44,048 nt of DNA from contig NZ_JAMQAW010000036.1 of the NCBI RefSeq assembly GCF_023701525.1, positions 1-44,048 on the forward strand, read 5' to 3'. Below the pieces are notes generated by a model. It worked only from the letters and a program-made list of their open reading frames with translations. It did no database searches and was not told where the DNA came from. The DNA comes from Streptomyces albipurpureus (lineage in GTDB: Bacteria > Actinomycetota > Actinomycetes > Streptomycetales > Streptomycetaceae). Shown one piece after another: positions 33,397-41,637 of the stretch (within the stretch, counting starts at the first letter, position 1; the number at the start of each line of letters is the position of its first letter). The translations under genes were made by a program, and so were the position numbers.

Positions 33397-34626
33397 ATGC
33401 ACTTGACTGCTCTTGACGAAACACGTGAGGACGAGCCCATCGGACACGCAGACACCCTTATCGCCATGGGCGGCGCCTTTCTCGCGGCCGCCCTCCTTGC
33501 CCGCCTCGGTGGCCGTATAGGTCTGCCGACGATCCCCCTCTTCATCCTGGCCGGCATCCTGCTCGGCCCCCACACCCCCGGCATCGTGCTCCTGTCGGAC
33601 CCGCACGATCTGGAAATGCTCTCGGCCCTCGGCCTGGTGCTGCTGCTCTTCTATCTGGGCCTGGAGTTCCATCTCGACGACCTCAAAGCGGGCGGCCGGA
33701 AGATGGCGCTCGCCGGAGGCGCCTACCTCCTGCTGAACGTCGGAGCGGGACTCGGCTTCGGTTTCGCGCTCGGCTGGGGCACCGGGGAAGCGCTGGTGCT
33801 CGCCGGTGTCCTCGGTATCTCCTCGTCCGCGATCGTGACCAAGGTCCTGGTCGACCTCGGCCGGATCGGCAACCCCGAGACCAAACCCATCCTCGGCATC
33901 ATCGTGGTCGAGGATGTCTTCCTGGCCCTCTACCTCGCGGCCCTCCAGCCCATCCTGTCCGGTGCGGACAGTCTTTCGGCGGCTGTGATGGACGGCGGGA
34001 AGGCCTTTGGCTTCCTGCTCCTGCTCGCCCTGGTCGCACGCTTCGGCACCAAGGTGATCGGGCGGCTGATCAACACCCCCGACGATGAACTCCTGGTGAT
34101 CTCCTTCCTGGGTGCCGCCGTCTTCATGGCCGGCGTCTCCGAGTGGTTCGGGGTCGCGGACGCCATCGGCGCCTTCATGGTCGGACTGATGCTCGGCAGC
34201 ACCACGTCCGGGGACCGCATCCTCAAACTCGTCCACCCGCTGCGGGACGCCTTCGGCGCCATCTTCTTCTTCGGCTTCGGTCTCTCCATCGACCCGGGCG
34301 ATCTGCCGTCCGTCATGTGGCCGGTGCTCGCGGCCGTCGCCGTGACCCTCGCCATGAACGTGTTCGCCGGACTGGCCGCCGCCCGGATCTACAACTTCGG
34401 CCCCGGCCCGGCCGCCAATATCTCCACCACCCTGCTGGCACGCGGTGAGTTCGCCCTCATCCTGGCGACGATGGCGGCCGCGGCCGGACTCGACGAGCGG
34501 CTCTCCCCCTTCATCGCGGGCTATGTCCTGGTCCTGGCCGTACTGGCACCCATGGTCGCCGGAAGGTCACATCTGCTCGCCCACTTCCTGCCGCAGGCGA
34601 AACAGCGAGAACCCGTCCCCTCATAG
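33397..34626 (+). CDS. CPA2-family cation:proton antiporter
   Basis: A 409-residue membrane antiporter related to KefB and Bacillus KhtU. About 12 hydrophobic helices start at residue 23. Family markers are GGRIGLPTIPLFILAGILLGP, GLVLLLFYLGLEF, the GISSSAIVTKVL segment and VVEDVF, followed by GVADAIGAFMVGLMLGS. It ends shortly after the membrane domain, with no TrkA-N or TrkA-C nucleotide-binding domain, so regulation must come from a separate subunit if at all. The ATG at 33397 (after a TTG) has no strong ribosome-binding site. It is divergent from the ABC operon; the 120-bp gap has an AT-rich patch (33350-33372) likely to be its promoter. Ion specificity (K+ or Na+) cannot be told. Confidence 0.9.
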   Translation: MHLTALDETREDEPIGHADTLIAMGGAFLAAALLARLGGRIGLPTIPLFILAGILLGPHTPGIVLLSDPHDLEMLSALGLVLLLFYLGLEFHLDDLKAGGRKMALAGGAYLLLNVGAGLGFGFALGWGTGEALVLAGVLGISSSAIVTKVLVDLGRIGNPETKPILGIIVVEDVFLALYLAALQPILSGADSLSAAVMDGGKAFGFLLLLALVARFGTKVIGRLINTPDDELLVISFLGAAVFMAGVSEWFGVADAIGAFMVGLMLGSTTSGDRILKLVHPLRDAFGAIFFFGFGLSIDPGDLPSVMWPVLAAVAVTLAMNVFAGLAAARIYNFGPGPAANISTTLLARGEFALILATMAAAAGLDERLSPFIAGYVLVLAVLAPMVAGRSHLLAHFLPQAKQREPVPS

Positions 34627-34884
34627 CCCAGTTGGCGCTGCCCGCCGGCGCTCCCGCCGCGTAGCGGAACCACCAGGTCTCGCCCAGCGGCGGCACGCGC
34701 GCCAGTTGCCGACCACGGCCGCGCCCAACAGCAGCCGATGCCCGCTCGCGTCGAGCCCGTCCGGGTCGATGCGAGCGGGCATCGGCAGGTCCGGGGCCGG
34801 TCCGGCCGATGGGGCCGACAGGCCCGGTCGACGCGGCTCCCCCCACGCCCGCAGGACGGCGGCGACAAGTGAGTGCAGGTGCAA
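34621..34884 (-). pseudogene. Possible frameshifted small coding remnant
   Basis: On the minus strand an 87-codon frame with a weak TTG start shows strong third-position GC up to about 34720 (GLDASGHRLLLGAAVVGNW). Beyond that point the bias moves to a neighbouring frame, which reads LARVPPLGETWWFRYAAG and then SANWAM. This looks like one coding sequence split by a frameshift, overlapping the end of the antiporter gene. No family is recognised. A real short gene or chance are the alternatives. Confidence 0.3.
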
Positions 34885-35301
34885 ATCTCACCGTTTGAGG
34901 GCGGCGCGCACACTGGCCTGATGAGGCCGTTCAATATCCTGCGGTTCAATGACGATCCGGACATCCTGTATGCGGATGACTCGGCACAAAGGCATATGAC
35001 GGCCAACCCCCAGAGTATCCAAGAGGGTTCGCTCCGTTACGATCGCCTCCAAGCCGCCGCGCTCTCCGTGGAGGACTCGGCGGTGTTGATGGCCCGCGTA
35101 ATGGAGGAGCGTTATGGGGAGCAACCCGAGTCCGACGAGCGCTCTGTGGCGCAAGTCGTCGTACAGCGGCACCACCGGTGGAAACTGCGTCGAGTGCGCG
35201 CCCCTTGGTTCGGCCAGCTGGCAGAAGTCCTCGCACAGCGGGGCCACCCAGAGTCAGTGCGTCGAAGTCGCCGCACAGCCGTGCCGTATAGCCGTCCGTG
35301 A
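34873..35301 (+). pseudogene. N-terminally truncated Scr1-type (XRE/DUF5753) regulator
   Basis: The frame begins right after a TGA and reads VQVQISPFEGGAHTG, then FNILRFNDDPDILYADD, then LRYDRLQAAALSVEDSAVLMARVMEERYG. This matches the C-terminal half of the DUF5753 domain of helix-turn-helix regulators found beside DUF397 genes in Streptomyces. The XRE DNA-binding half and the first part of DUF5753 are missing, and no matching sequence is seen upstream in any frame. Family similarity ends near 35120; the rest of the frame is a shadow of the DUF397 gene. It is probably a non-functional remnant. Confidence 0.65.
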
Positions 35302-35398
35302 CTCAAAGGACCCCGCCCGCGGGTCCTTCACGGTCGCACCCGCAGCGTTCGCGGTCTTCGTCGAAGCCGCTTCGCACGGGCGAATGAAATCCGCGTAG
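35114..35398 (+). CDS. DUF397 protein with duplicated WRKSSYSG motif
   Basis: A 94-residue protein. Two copies of the DUF397 opening motif are seen: LWRKSSYSGTTGGNCVE (about 11-27) and SWQKSSHSGATQSQCVEVA (about 35-53). They are followed by the rest of the domain, AVRDSKDPARGSFTVAP, and a final FVEAA helix. DUF397 proteins are small partners, often described as antitoxin-like or anti-repressor-like, of the XRE/DUF5753 regulators encoded just upstream. Here that partner is truncated. ATG with GGAGG six bases upstream, embedded in the remnant's frame. It is still likely to be expressed. Confidence 0.8.
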   Translation: MGSNPSPTSALWRKSSYSGTTGGNCVECAPLGSASWQKSSHSGATQSQCVEVAAQPCRIAVRDSKDPARGSFTVAPAAFAVFVEAASHGRMKSA

Positions 35399-35401
35399 GA
35401 A

Positions 35402-36547
35402 TCACGCTTCCCGGCACAGCAGCAGCAGTGCCCGATCGTCGTTGACGTCCTTCGCGACCGTCTCGATGAGATGCCAGGCCGCTCCCTCGAACCCGGAGGA
35501 GACATAGCGGTCGGCCTCACCGGTCAGACGGTCCATGCCTTCGCTGAGGTCCTGGCCGGAAGCCTCGACCAGGCCGTCCGTGAAGAGCATCAGCACGTCG
35601 CCGGGGCGCAGGGAACCCTTCACCGGGTCGAACTGCGCCCCGTCGTACACCCCGAGCAGTGGTCCCTCCCCGGTCTTCTCCTCCCACAGGCCGCTGCCCG
35701 CGTTGAGTTGGAGCGCCGGAAGATGACCGGCCGACAGCAGCTCGTAGTCCCCGGACTCCAGGTCCAGGACGAGATGGATCGAGGTGGCGAAGCCCTCGTC
35801 CCAGTTCTGTCTGAGGAGATAGCCGTTGGCGGCATGCAGAAAGCGGTGGGGTGGGAGCGAGCCGAGCAGACCGCCGAAAGCGCCGGAGAGCAACAGGGCG
35901 CGGGAGGCGGCGTCCATGCCCTTGCCGGAGACATCGGTGAGGACCACTTCGAGCGTGCGTCCCCCATTGGTGCGGGCCGCGACAACGAAGTCACCGGAGA
36001 ACGACTGACCGCCCGCGGGCCGCAGCGCCATCTCCCGGTGCCATCCCTTGGGGAGGCGGGGCAGGGCGCTCTGGACCGCGATGCGTTCGCGGAGGTCGAA
36101 GAGCATGGTGCCGCCGCGTCGCCAGGGGACGCCGACCCTGGCCCTGAACTGGGCGATCAGCAGGCCGAAGAAACCGCAGGCCGCGACGACGAGAACGGTT
36201 CCGGGCGTGACGCGATCGGGACCGTCGCCGTAGGGGCCGAGGTTGAAGGTCTCGACGATCAGACCGGCCGCACAGGCCGCGTACAGGCCCAGGAGGCTGG
36301 CCGGCCGCAGGATCAGCGCGCCGGCGACGATCGGCAGGACGAGGGCGGAGGGTGAGATCCACTCGGACTTGGTGATCGTGCCCCAGGTGATGGCCGGGAC
36401 CGTGAGGAGCAGCGCGGTCAGGGCGACGGTGTCCGAGCCGTCACCGCGGAAGTAGTCGACGGCTGATTTGCGCAGCGCGATCCTGGCCCGGTGGGTCGCC
36501 TTGCGCCACCGAGCCCCCAGTGAGTCTGCTGCTCTGCCACGGGCCAT
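35402..36547 (-). CDS. Membrane-bound PP2C (SpoIIE/RsbU-type) phosphatase
   Basis: A 381-residue protein with four predicted helices at about 40-58, 65-82, 85-101 and 115-134. A linker and a PP2C domain (about 165-380) follow, with SGDFVVA (184-190), TDVSGKGMDAAS (204-215), the SAGHLPALQLN segment, MLFTDGLVEA and a final DDRALLLL that keeps the metal-binding Asp pair. It lacks GAF, PAS and anti-sigma kinase domains, unlike many streptomycete relatives, so its input is presumably the membrane part. The target would be an anti-anti-sigma factor encoded elsewhere. ATG at 36547 with AAGG upstream. Confidence 0.9.
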   Translation of the reverse strand: MARGRAADSLGARWRKATHRARIALRKSAVDYFRGDGSDTVALTALLLTVPAITWGTITKSEWISPSALVLPIVAGALILRPASLLGLYAACAAGLIVETFNLGPYGDGPDRVTPGTVLVVAACGFFGLLIAQFRARVGVPWRRGGTMLFDLRERIAVQSALPRLPKGWHREMALRPAGGQSFSGDFVVAARTNGGRTLEVVLTDVSGKGMDAASRALLLSGAFGGLLGSLPPHRFLHAANGYLLRQNWDEGFATSIHLVLDLESGDYELLSAGHLPALQLNAGSGLWEEKTGEGPLLGVYDGAQFDPVKGSLRPGDVLMLFTDGLVEASGQDLSEGMDRLTGEADRYVSSGFEGAAWHLIETVAKDVNDDRALLLLCREA

Positions 36548-37153
36548 TGTCGTGTGACCTTATCGACCCGTAGCCCGTTCGTGCAGGGGGACCCCTATGA
36601 CAATGCGTTCGAAATCGGGTCGCTCTGTCGACGTATCGGCAGATAGTCATGGCATATGACAAGTACTCTCCGGGTGTTGACTCCTGGCTACTCATGGGAC
36701 GCGCAGAGGGCTTCTGAGCTGGCCTTTTATCAAGCGGCCGGCGCGCCTACCGACCGGCCAACACCGTCTCACCCGAACGGACTGGTGTCCGATCGAGACC
36801 CAGAACGGGTGGGATTGAGCGGGAAAGGCCGCCTCGTACAGTTGCCTGCTGTCGGCGACTGAGGACGTACTGGTCCAGACCAGACACGCGATCGGGAGGG
36901 ATCGCGGACGATCACGCCCACCGCGCTCCTGGGTCTCCGGGCCATCGGCGGGTGGCGGGCCGAAGCCTTGAGGACGGCGACTCGTCGCTGATTGATACCA
37001 CGAGGGTGCGGCTCAATGTGTCCGAAACGGATCGCCAGCGGGCGGAAGATCCGGCGGGAACAGCTCCGCCGGACGCCCAGTGGTCCCCCACCGAGGGGCC
37101 GACACCCGAAATCTCGTTCGCCCTTTGCGCTAATTCTTTGCTAGTCATGACGG
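36548..37153. other. 606-bp gap without a supported gene
   Basis: Lower GC than the neighbours. Several short frames exist, such as a 68-codon one at 36656-36862 and a minus-strand 78-codon one at 36912-37148 that contains a TTA codon. Codon bias is poor and no ribosome-binding site is convincing. TTGACT at about 36680 could be a -35 box. CTTGAGGACGG at about 36968 echoes the core of the extragenic repeat at the window start. Confidence 0.45.
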
Positions 37154-38383
37154 ATGACCGTTGAGCTACGAGTTCTACAACCGTCCGAGTGGGACAACTG
37201 GTACGAGGGGTTGGAGCAGGCCTTCGGGGGCGTACGGCAGGCCTCGGAGAGGCGCGAGCTCATCAGAGAGCTGACCGATCCCACGCGGGCGATCGCGGCC
37301 TGGGACGGCGCGGTGTCCGTCGGCAGCGCGGGCTCATTCGGCTTCGATGTCACCGTCCCCGGCGGATCGCTGGTCCGGATGGCCGGGGTGAGCGAGGTGA
37401 GCGTCGCCGCCACCCACCGTCGGCGCGGAGTGCTCACCTCGATGATGCGCCGCCAACTCGACGACCTACGGGAGTGGGGCGAGCCGATCGCCATCCTCAC
37501 CGCGTCCGAACCGGCCATCTACGGGCGCTTCGGCTACGGGGTGGCGAGTTGGCAGCTGATGTGCGAGATCGACACCTCCCGGGTGCGGTTCGCCGAGCCG
37601 GAGGGCCCGGACGGCATCACCTTGCGCAGGGTGAGGCCCGCGGACGGCCTGGCGGCCTGTGAGGCGATCTACGCGCGCACCGTGCCCGAGCGTCCGGGCA
37701 TGATCGCCCGAGTGCCCGGTTGGGACCGGTTGCAGATCATGGACTCGGCCGAGGACAAGGCCGGTGGCTCGGACCTTCAGTGCGTACTGGCCGAACGGGA
37801 CGGGGAGACGGTCGGCTACACCCTGTTCCGCAACCGTCCCGTCTGGGACAACGCCGGACCCAAGGGCTCGATCCAGCTGACCGACCTCTACGGGCTGGAC
37901 CCGGCGGCGTACTCGGCGCTCTGGCGGTTCCTCTGGGGAATCGATCTGACCTCGTCGATCACCAGCCAGAACCGACCGGTGGACGATCCCTGGCTGCATC
38001 TGGTCTCCGATGTGCGCCGCTGCGACGTACGGACCTGGGAAGGGCTCTACGTACGACTGGTGGATGTGGGTACCGCCCTGGCCACCCGTACCTATCGCAC
38101 CGGCGTGGATCTCGTCCTGGAGGTGGAGGACGCCTTCTGCCCCTGGAACGAGGGGCGTTGGCGGCTGTCCGGGGACTCCAAGGGCGCGGTGTGCGAGCGG
38201 ACGGCCGACGCGGCGGATCTGGTGCTCTCCGTCAGGGAGTTGGGCGGTGCGTACATGGGCGGGATCTCCCTTTCGTCGCTCGCCGCCGCCGGGTTGGTGC
38301 GTGAGGTCCGACCGGGAGCACTGGCCCAGGCCAGCGCCGCGTTCGGCAGCGATGTGGCGCCCTGGGTGCCGCACAACTTCTAG
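37154..38383 (+). CDS. Eis-type GNAT acetyltransferase
   Basis: A 409-residue protein of the Eis family, known for N-acetylation of aminoglycosides and other amines by acetyl-CoA. It has the three-part build: an N-terminal GNAT domain (about 1-140) with the acetyl-CoA loop VSEVSVAATHRRRGVLTSMM, a second degenerate GNAT domain (150-290) and a sterol-carrier-like C-terminal domain (300-409). It ends in PHNF, whose C-terminal carboxylate acts as base in the family. The start has no clear ribosome-binding site and may be leaderless; a five-codon mini frame (37147-37164) overlaps it. Its 3' end overlaps that of the convergent gene by 4 bp. The natural substrate is unknown. Confidence 0.9.
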   Translation: MTVELRVLQPSEWDNWYEGLEQAFGGVRQASERRELIRELTDPTRAIAAWDGAVSVGSAGSFGFDVTVPGGSLVRMAGVSEVSVAATHRRRGVLTSMMRRQLDDLREWGEPIAILTASEPAIYGRFGYGVASWQLMCEIDTSRVRFAEPEGPDGITLRRVRPADGLAACEAIYARTVPERPGMIARVPGWDRLQIMDSAEDKAGGSDLQCVLAERDGETVGYTLFRNRPVWDNAGPKGSIQLTDLYGLDPAAYSALWRFLWGIDLTSSITSQNRPVDDPWLHLVSDVRRCDVRTWEGLYVRLVDVGTALATRTYRTGVDLVLEVEDAFCPWNEGRWRLSGDSKGAVCERTADAADLVLSVRELGGAYMGGISLSSLAAAGLVREVRPGALAQASAAFGSDVAPWVPHNF

Positions 38384-38835
38384 GCGTACGGGCCTGGTTG
38401 TCTCCAGGGGCTCGGGAGTCGCTGGCACGCCGCCGTGTTCGGGCCGGAAGGAGATCCGGCCCGGAGCACGGCCCGGGCCCGGGCCCAGGTCGCCGCCGGG
38501 TCGAATCGTTCCGCCTCCCAGGTGGTCGATGCCAGCGTGCCGCGCCCCCGGTACTCGCGCATGATCACCGCATGTGGCGGCCAGGCGATGAAACGGTGCA
38601 GCGCGTCGGCATCGCGCCACACCGCCACCGCCCCGCAGCGACGGGCCGTGGGTGCCGCCCACAGCCAGAGCCCATGGGTCCCTTCGAGCTCCGGCCAGTG
38701 CGCGACCAGGCGGCGGGCCGCACGGTGGACGCCGGGCAGGTCCCGGGCCCTGTCGAGCCGGAAGTCGGTGACGCTGACCAGGACCGGGCCGTCGTGGTCG
38801 GGCACCTGGCCGGGGGCCCAGGTCGATCTCAGCAT
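38380..38835 (-). CDS. Uncharacterised protein, DUF3291/monooxygenase-like fold
   Basis: A 151-residue soluble protein. The core (VLVSVTDFRLDRAR, then THGLWLWAAPTARRCGAVAVWRDADALHRFIAWPPHAVIMREY) has the strand-helix pattern of dimeric alpha-beta barrel proteins such as DUF3291 or antibiotic-monooxygenase-like families; the assignment is tentative. The ATG overlaps the upstream gene's stop by 7 bp, so the two are coupled. It is convergent with the eis-like gene, sharing four bases at the stops. Confidence 0.75.
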   Translation of the reverse strand: MLRSTWAPGQVPDHDGPVLVSVTDFRLDRARDLPGVHRAARRLVAHWPELEGTHGLWLWAAPTARRCGAVAVWRDADALHRFIAWPPHAVIMREYRGRGTLASTTWEAERFDPAATWARARAVLRAGSPSGPNTAACQRLPSPWRQPGPYA

Positions 38836-39509
38836 GTCGGGTCGCCGACTGCCGTGCCGTGCGCCGCGTCGGCCGACGCCCGGTGGGGCGCGCCCGGTCG
38901 CCAGTCCGGGGACCGTCCCAGGGCCATCAGAAAGCGGTCCAGCGAACTCGCTTCGGCGGCCGGAACCAGGCCGGGCCCGAAGGGGCTGTCCACGGCGAGC
39001 CGGGAGCCACCGTCCGGGATGCCGGTCGCGATGGGCAGTGCGGCGCGCAGAACATCGGGGCCGGGGTCGTAGGGAATCCCCAGGCTGCGCGCGACATCCC
39101 AGCTGTGCGCCACATAGTCGACGAGGTGGAAGGCCACGGCCTGGTCGGCGGAGAACGTCCGATCGGGGGAGATGTCGGGGATGCTCAAACCTCGGTCCGC
39201 GGCGGCCACCAGGCCGAAGGCGGCGATGACCTGGTCGGCCGTGTCGCCGTAGTGGGCAAGGGCGTCTTCGGCCGGGCGGGGCTCCCAACGCCCCCGGGAC
39301 CGGCCGTCACCGAGCGCGGCAGCGGCGAACCCCCGGTGCTGGGCGGTCATATGGGCCAGCAGATCGGCCAGCGCCCAGTCGGCGCAGGGCGTCGGTCGAG
39401 GTAGATCATCGGGCGTCACCTGTCCCACCAGCCTGACGCTGTCCAACACCACATGCGCATGGAGGATGCGCAGCCGGTCGGAGCGGACCCCTTCGAGGTT
39501 AATATGCAT
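38829..39509 (-). CDS. DinB/maleylpyruvate-isomerase-like metal-binding protein (TIGR03086 type)
   Basis: A 226-residue four-helix-bundle protein. TPCADWALADLLAHMTAQHRGFAAA (about 39-63) carries the first conserved His pair region, and FHLVDYVAHSWDVARSLG (about 125-142) the second, as in mycothiol-dependent and DinB-like metal-binding families. The enzyme activity is unknown; mycothiol transfer is a fair guess for an actinomycete. ATG at 39509; a GTG at 39530 is an alternative. It is divergent from a MarR gene across an AT-rich 46-bp gap, and is probably controlled by it. Confidence 0.83.
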   Translation of the reverse strand: MHINLEGVRSDRLRILHAHVVLDSVRLVGQVTPDDLPRPTPCADWALADLLAHMTAQHRGFAAAALGDGRSRGRWEPRPAEDALAHYGDTADQVIAAFGLVAAADRGLSIPDISPDRTFSADQAVAFHLVDYVAHSWDVARSLGIPYDPGPDVLRAALPIATGIPDGGSRLAVDSPFGPGLVPAAEASSLDRFLMALGRSPDWRPGAPHRASADAAHGTAVGDPTC

Positions 39510-39555
39510 GCGCTTACGATGTGCGGGCACCTATTAATTGTCAACGGGTATTTTC
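39510..39555. promoter_or_regulatory. AT-rich divergent promoter region of the TIGR03086 and MarR genes
   Basis: The sequence from TTAATATGCATGCGC (39499 on) to CTATTAATTGTCAACGG is AT-rich and contains the palindromes ATGCAT and AATTAATT. Both promoters must lie in or near these 46 bases, so a MarR operator here would control both genes. No long dyad was found. Confidence 0.4.
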
Positions 39556-40035
39556 ATGGCCATGGCTCAGAACGTGGCTCAGGGTGACTCCCCCGCTCAG
39601 GGGCAGCCGGCGCGACCCGACCTCGCGGCGATGCTCGTGCCGTTGGGGCGCGCCCTGATGGCGGCGGAGCAGCCGATCCTCAACGCCCAGGGCCTGACCA
39701 TGTGGGCGTACACGGTGTTGCTGCACCTCGACGAGAAGCCGATCCGCACCCAGTCCGCCCTGGCCGAGGCCATCCGCGCGGACAAGACCCGCATCATCGC
39801 CGTCCTGGACGCCCTGGAGGCACGCGCCCTGATTCACCGTCAGCCGGACCCCGAGGACCGGCGGGCGCGACTGCTGTCGCTCACCCCCGAGGGGCGGCTG
39901 CTGCGGGACCGGGTCCAGTACGCCATTCAGCAGGGCGAGGAGCGTCTGCTCGCCCTGCTGCCGGCCGAGGAGCGCGAGGGCTTCCTCCGGGGTCTGCGCA
40001 CCCTGTCCGCACTGCCGGATCTGACGTTGGAATAG
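39556..40035 (+). CDS. MarR-family transcriptional regulator
   Basis: A 159-residue winged-helix protein. The helix-turn-helix is at about 68-90 (QSALAEAIRADKTRIIAVLDALEARALI) and the wing RQPDPEDRRARLLSLTPEG at about 93-112; a C-terminal helix (QQGEERLLALLPAEERE) serves dimerisation. The ATG at 39556 is preferred to a TTG at 39538; a second ATG follows two codons later. Divergent from the metal-binding protein operon, which it probably represses. Confidence 0.9.
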   Translation: MAMAQNVAQGDSPAQGQPARPDLAAMLVPLGRALMAAEQPILNAQGLTMWAYTVLLHLDEKPIRTQSALAEAIRADKTRIIAVLDALEARALIHRQPDPEDRRARLLSLTPEGRLLRDRVQYAIQQGEERLLALLPAEEREGFLRGLRTLSALPDLTLE

Positions 40036-40063
40036 CTGGTCGCCGAGCGCCGGTGGAGATGAC

Positions 40064-40885
40064 TCAGCTGGTGGTGGGGTTGACCTGGCAGCGGGGGCAC
40101 CAGAAGAGATTGCGCGCCGCGAGGTCGGCGGTGCGGATCTCGGTGTGGCAGATATGGCAGGCCAACTGGGCGCGGCGGTAGACATACACCTCACCGCCGT
40201 GGTCATCGACGCGCGGGGCGCGGCCCATGGCCTCGGGGGTGTGCTCGGGGCGGACGGTGTCTATGCGGTTGTTTCGAACGCCCTCGCGCATCAGCGCCAC
40301 CAGATCGGACCAGATCACCTCCCACTCGGCGCGCCGAAGGTCCCTGCCAGCCCGGTACGGATCGATGTTGTGCCGGAACAGCACCTCGGCCCGGTAGACA
40401 TTGCCGACACCCGCGATGATCTTCTGGTCCATCAGCAGGGCGGCAATGGTCGTACGGGAACGAGAGATCCGGGCCCAGGCGCGGTCGGGGTCGTCGTCGG
40501 GACGCAGCGGGTCCGGGCCGAGGCGATCGTGTATCGCCGCCTTCTCCCCGTCGGTGATCAGGGCGCAGGTGGTGGGGCCCCGGAGATCCATATAGCCATC
40601 GGGGTTGGCCAGACGCAGTCGCACGGTGTCGGTGGCGGGCGGTGCGGGGGCGTCGCCGAGGTCGACCTTGCCGAAGAGCCCGAGGTGGATATGGACCCAG
40701 CCGAGCGGACCGAAGCCCAGGAACAGGTGCTTGCCGTGGGCCTCGGCACTGTCCATGGCCTGGCCGTCGATCAGTGCGGCGGAGTCGGAGAACTTGCCCT
40801 GCGGGCTGGTGACGCGGAGGGGCTGATCGAGAAAGCGCTCGCGGTGGTCCTGAGCGAGCCGGTGAATGGTGTGACCTTCGGGCAC
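40064..40885 (-). CDS. nei: Fpg/Nei-family DNA glycosylase (endonuclease VIII-like)
   Basis: A 273-residue base-excision repair enzyme. From the GTG at 40885 the mature N-terminus is PEGHTIHRLA, with Pro2 as Schiff-base nucleophile and Glu3. The catalytic Lys lies in AHGKHLFLGF, the helix-two-turn-helix segment in DQKIIAGVGNVYRAEVLF, and a zinc finger is seen as CHIC followed by CPRC. PEGHT rather than PELP marks the Nei2 branch that removes oxidised pyrimidines. Longer upstream frames are ruled out by the need for Pro at position 2. AAGGA lies nine bases upstream. Confidence 0.95.
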   Translation of the reverse strand: MPEGHTIHRLAQDHRERFLDQPLRVTSPQGKFSDSAALIDGQAMDSAEAHGKHLFLGFGPLGWVHIHLGLFGKVDLGDAPAPPATDTVRLRLANPDGYMDLRGPTTCALITDGEKAAIHDRLGPDPLRPDDDPDRAWARISRSRTTIAALLMDQKIIAGVGNVYRAEVLFRHNIDPYRAGRDLRRAEWEVIWSDLVALMREGVRNNRIDTVRPEHTPEAMGRAPRVDDHGGEVYVYRRAQLACHICHTEIRTADLAARNLFWCPRCQVNPTTS

Positions 40886-41008
40886 GGGCGCTGATCCTTG
40901 GTGCTGGTCCGCTGCGGGTCTCCATTGTGCCTCCTCCGGGGGCACTGGATCACGCAAGGAGCCGCCCCGCCCACCGGGGCGCACGACTCCCACCGGGTGG
41001 CATGACGA

Positions 41009-41041
41009 GCGCCCCCGCAGGCACGAGTGCCTGGGGGGCGC
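41009..41041 (-). terminator. rpiB terminator
   Basis: Near-perfect hairpin GCGCCCCCGCAGGCAC...GTGCCTGGGGGGCGC with a short loop and one unpaired base, 15 bases after the rpiB stop on the minus strand, ahead of the nei gene. Confidence 0.7.
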
Positions 41042-41055
41042 GGGGGGGGAGAGGG

Positions 41056-41544
41056 TTACGGCTGCTGGGGGTGGTGGGCCGGGATCGGGGGGAGCTCGCC
41101 GGTGTTCTCGTACGCCGTCAGCATCTCGATGCGGCGGGTGTGGCGCTCCTCGTTCGAGTACGGCGTGCTGAGGAAGATCTCGACGAACTTCGTCGACTCC
41201 TCCACCGAATGCATTCGGCCACCGACGGCGACCACGTTGGCGTTGTTGTGCTCGCGGCCCAGGGCTGCCGTCTGCTCACTCCACGCCAGCGCGGCCCTGA
41301 CCCCCTTCACCTTGTTCGCGGCGATCTGCTCGCCGTTGCCGGAACCACCGATCACGATGCCGAGGCTGTCCGGGTCCGCGGCCGTCCGCTCCGCGGCGCG
41401 GAGGCAGAACGGCGGGTAATCGTCCAGGGCGTCATAGATGTGGGGTCCGCAGTCGACCGGCTCATGGCCGTGGGCGGAGAGCCATTCGACGAGGTGGTTC
41501 TTGAGTTCGTAGCCAGCATGGTCGGAACCGATGTACACGCGCAT
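41056..41544 (-). CDS. rpiB: Ribose-5-phosphate isomerase B
   Basis: Interconverts ribose 5-phosphate and ribulose 5-phosphate in the pentose phosphate pathway. The 162-residue protein has GSDHAGYELK (6-15) and GGSGNGEQIAANK (66-78). Glu72 stands where the E. coli enzyme has a catalytic Cys, as in the mycobacterial enzyme. Asn and His follow in REHNNANVVAVGGR. The ATG at 41544 fits the family N-terminus; it has only C-rich sequence upstream, so it may be leaderless. It is divergent from the permease gene with 93 bp between. Confidence 0.95.
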   Translation of the reverse strand: MRVYIGSDHAGYELKNHLVEWLSAHGHEPVDCGPHIYDALDDYPPFCLRAAERTAADPDSLGIVIGGSGNGEQIAANKVKGVRAALAWSEQTAALGREHNNANVVAVGGRMHSVEESTKFVEIFLSTPYSNEERHTRRIEMLTAYENTGELPPIPAHHPQQP

Positions 41545-41637
41545 GGGGGGAGTGTGGCACGCGAATGGCCGGGTAGCCGTCAGTGGGGTCAGCACCTGAT
41601 TGCACGACGCACGATTCTCGAACCAAAGGAATCAACC

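Noticed and set aside
40927..41637. N-terminal extension of the permease frame
   Set aside because: It runs antisense through rpiB; the permease signature starts after the ATG at 41638 with its own ribosome-binding site.
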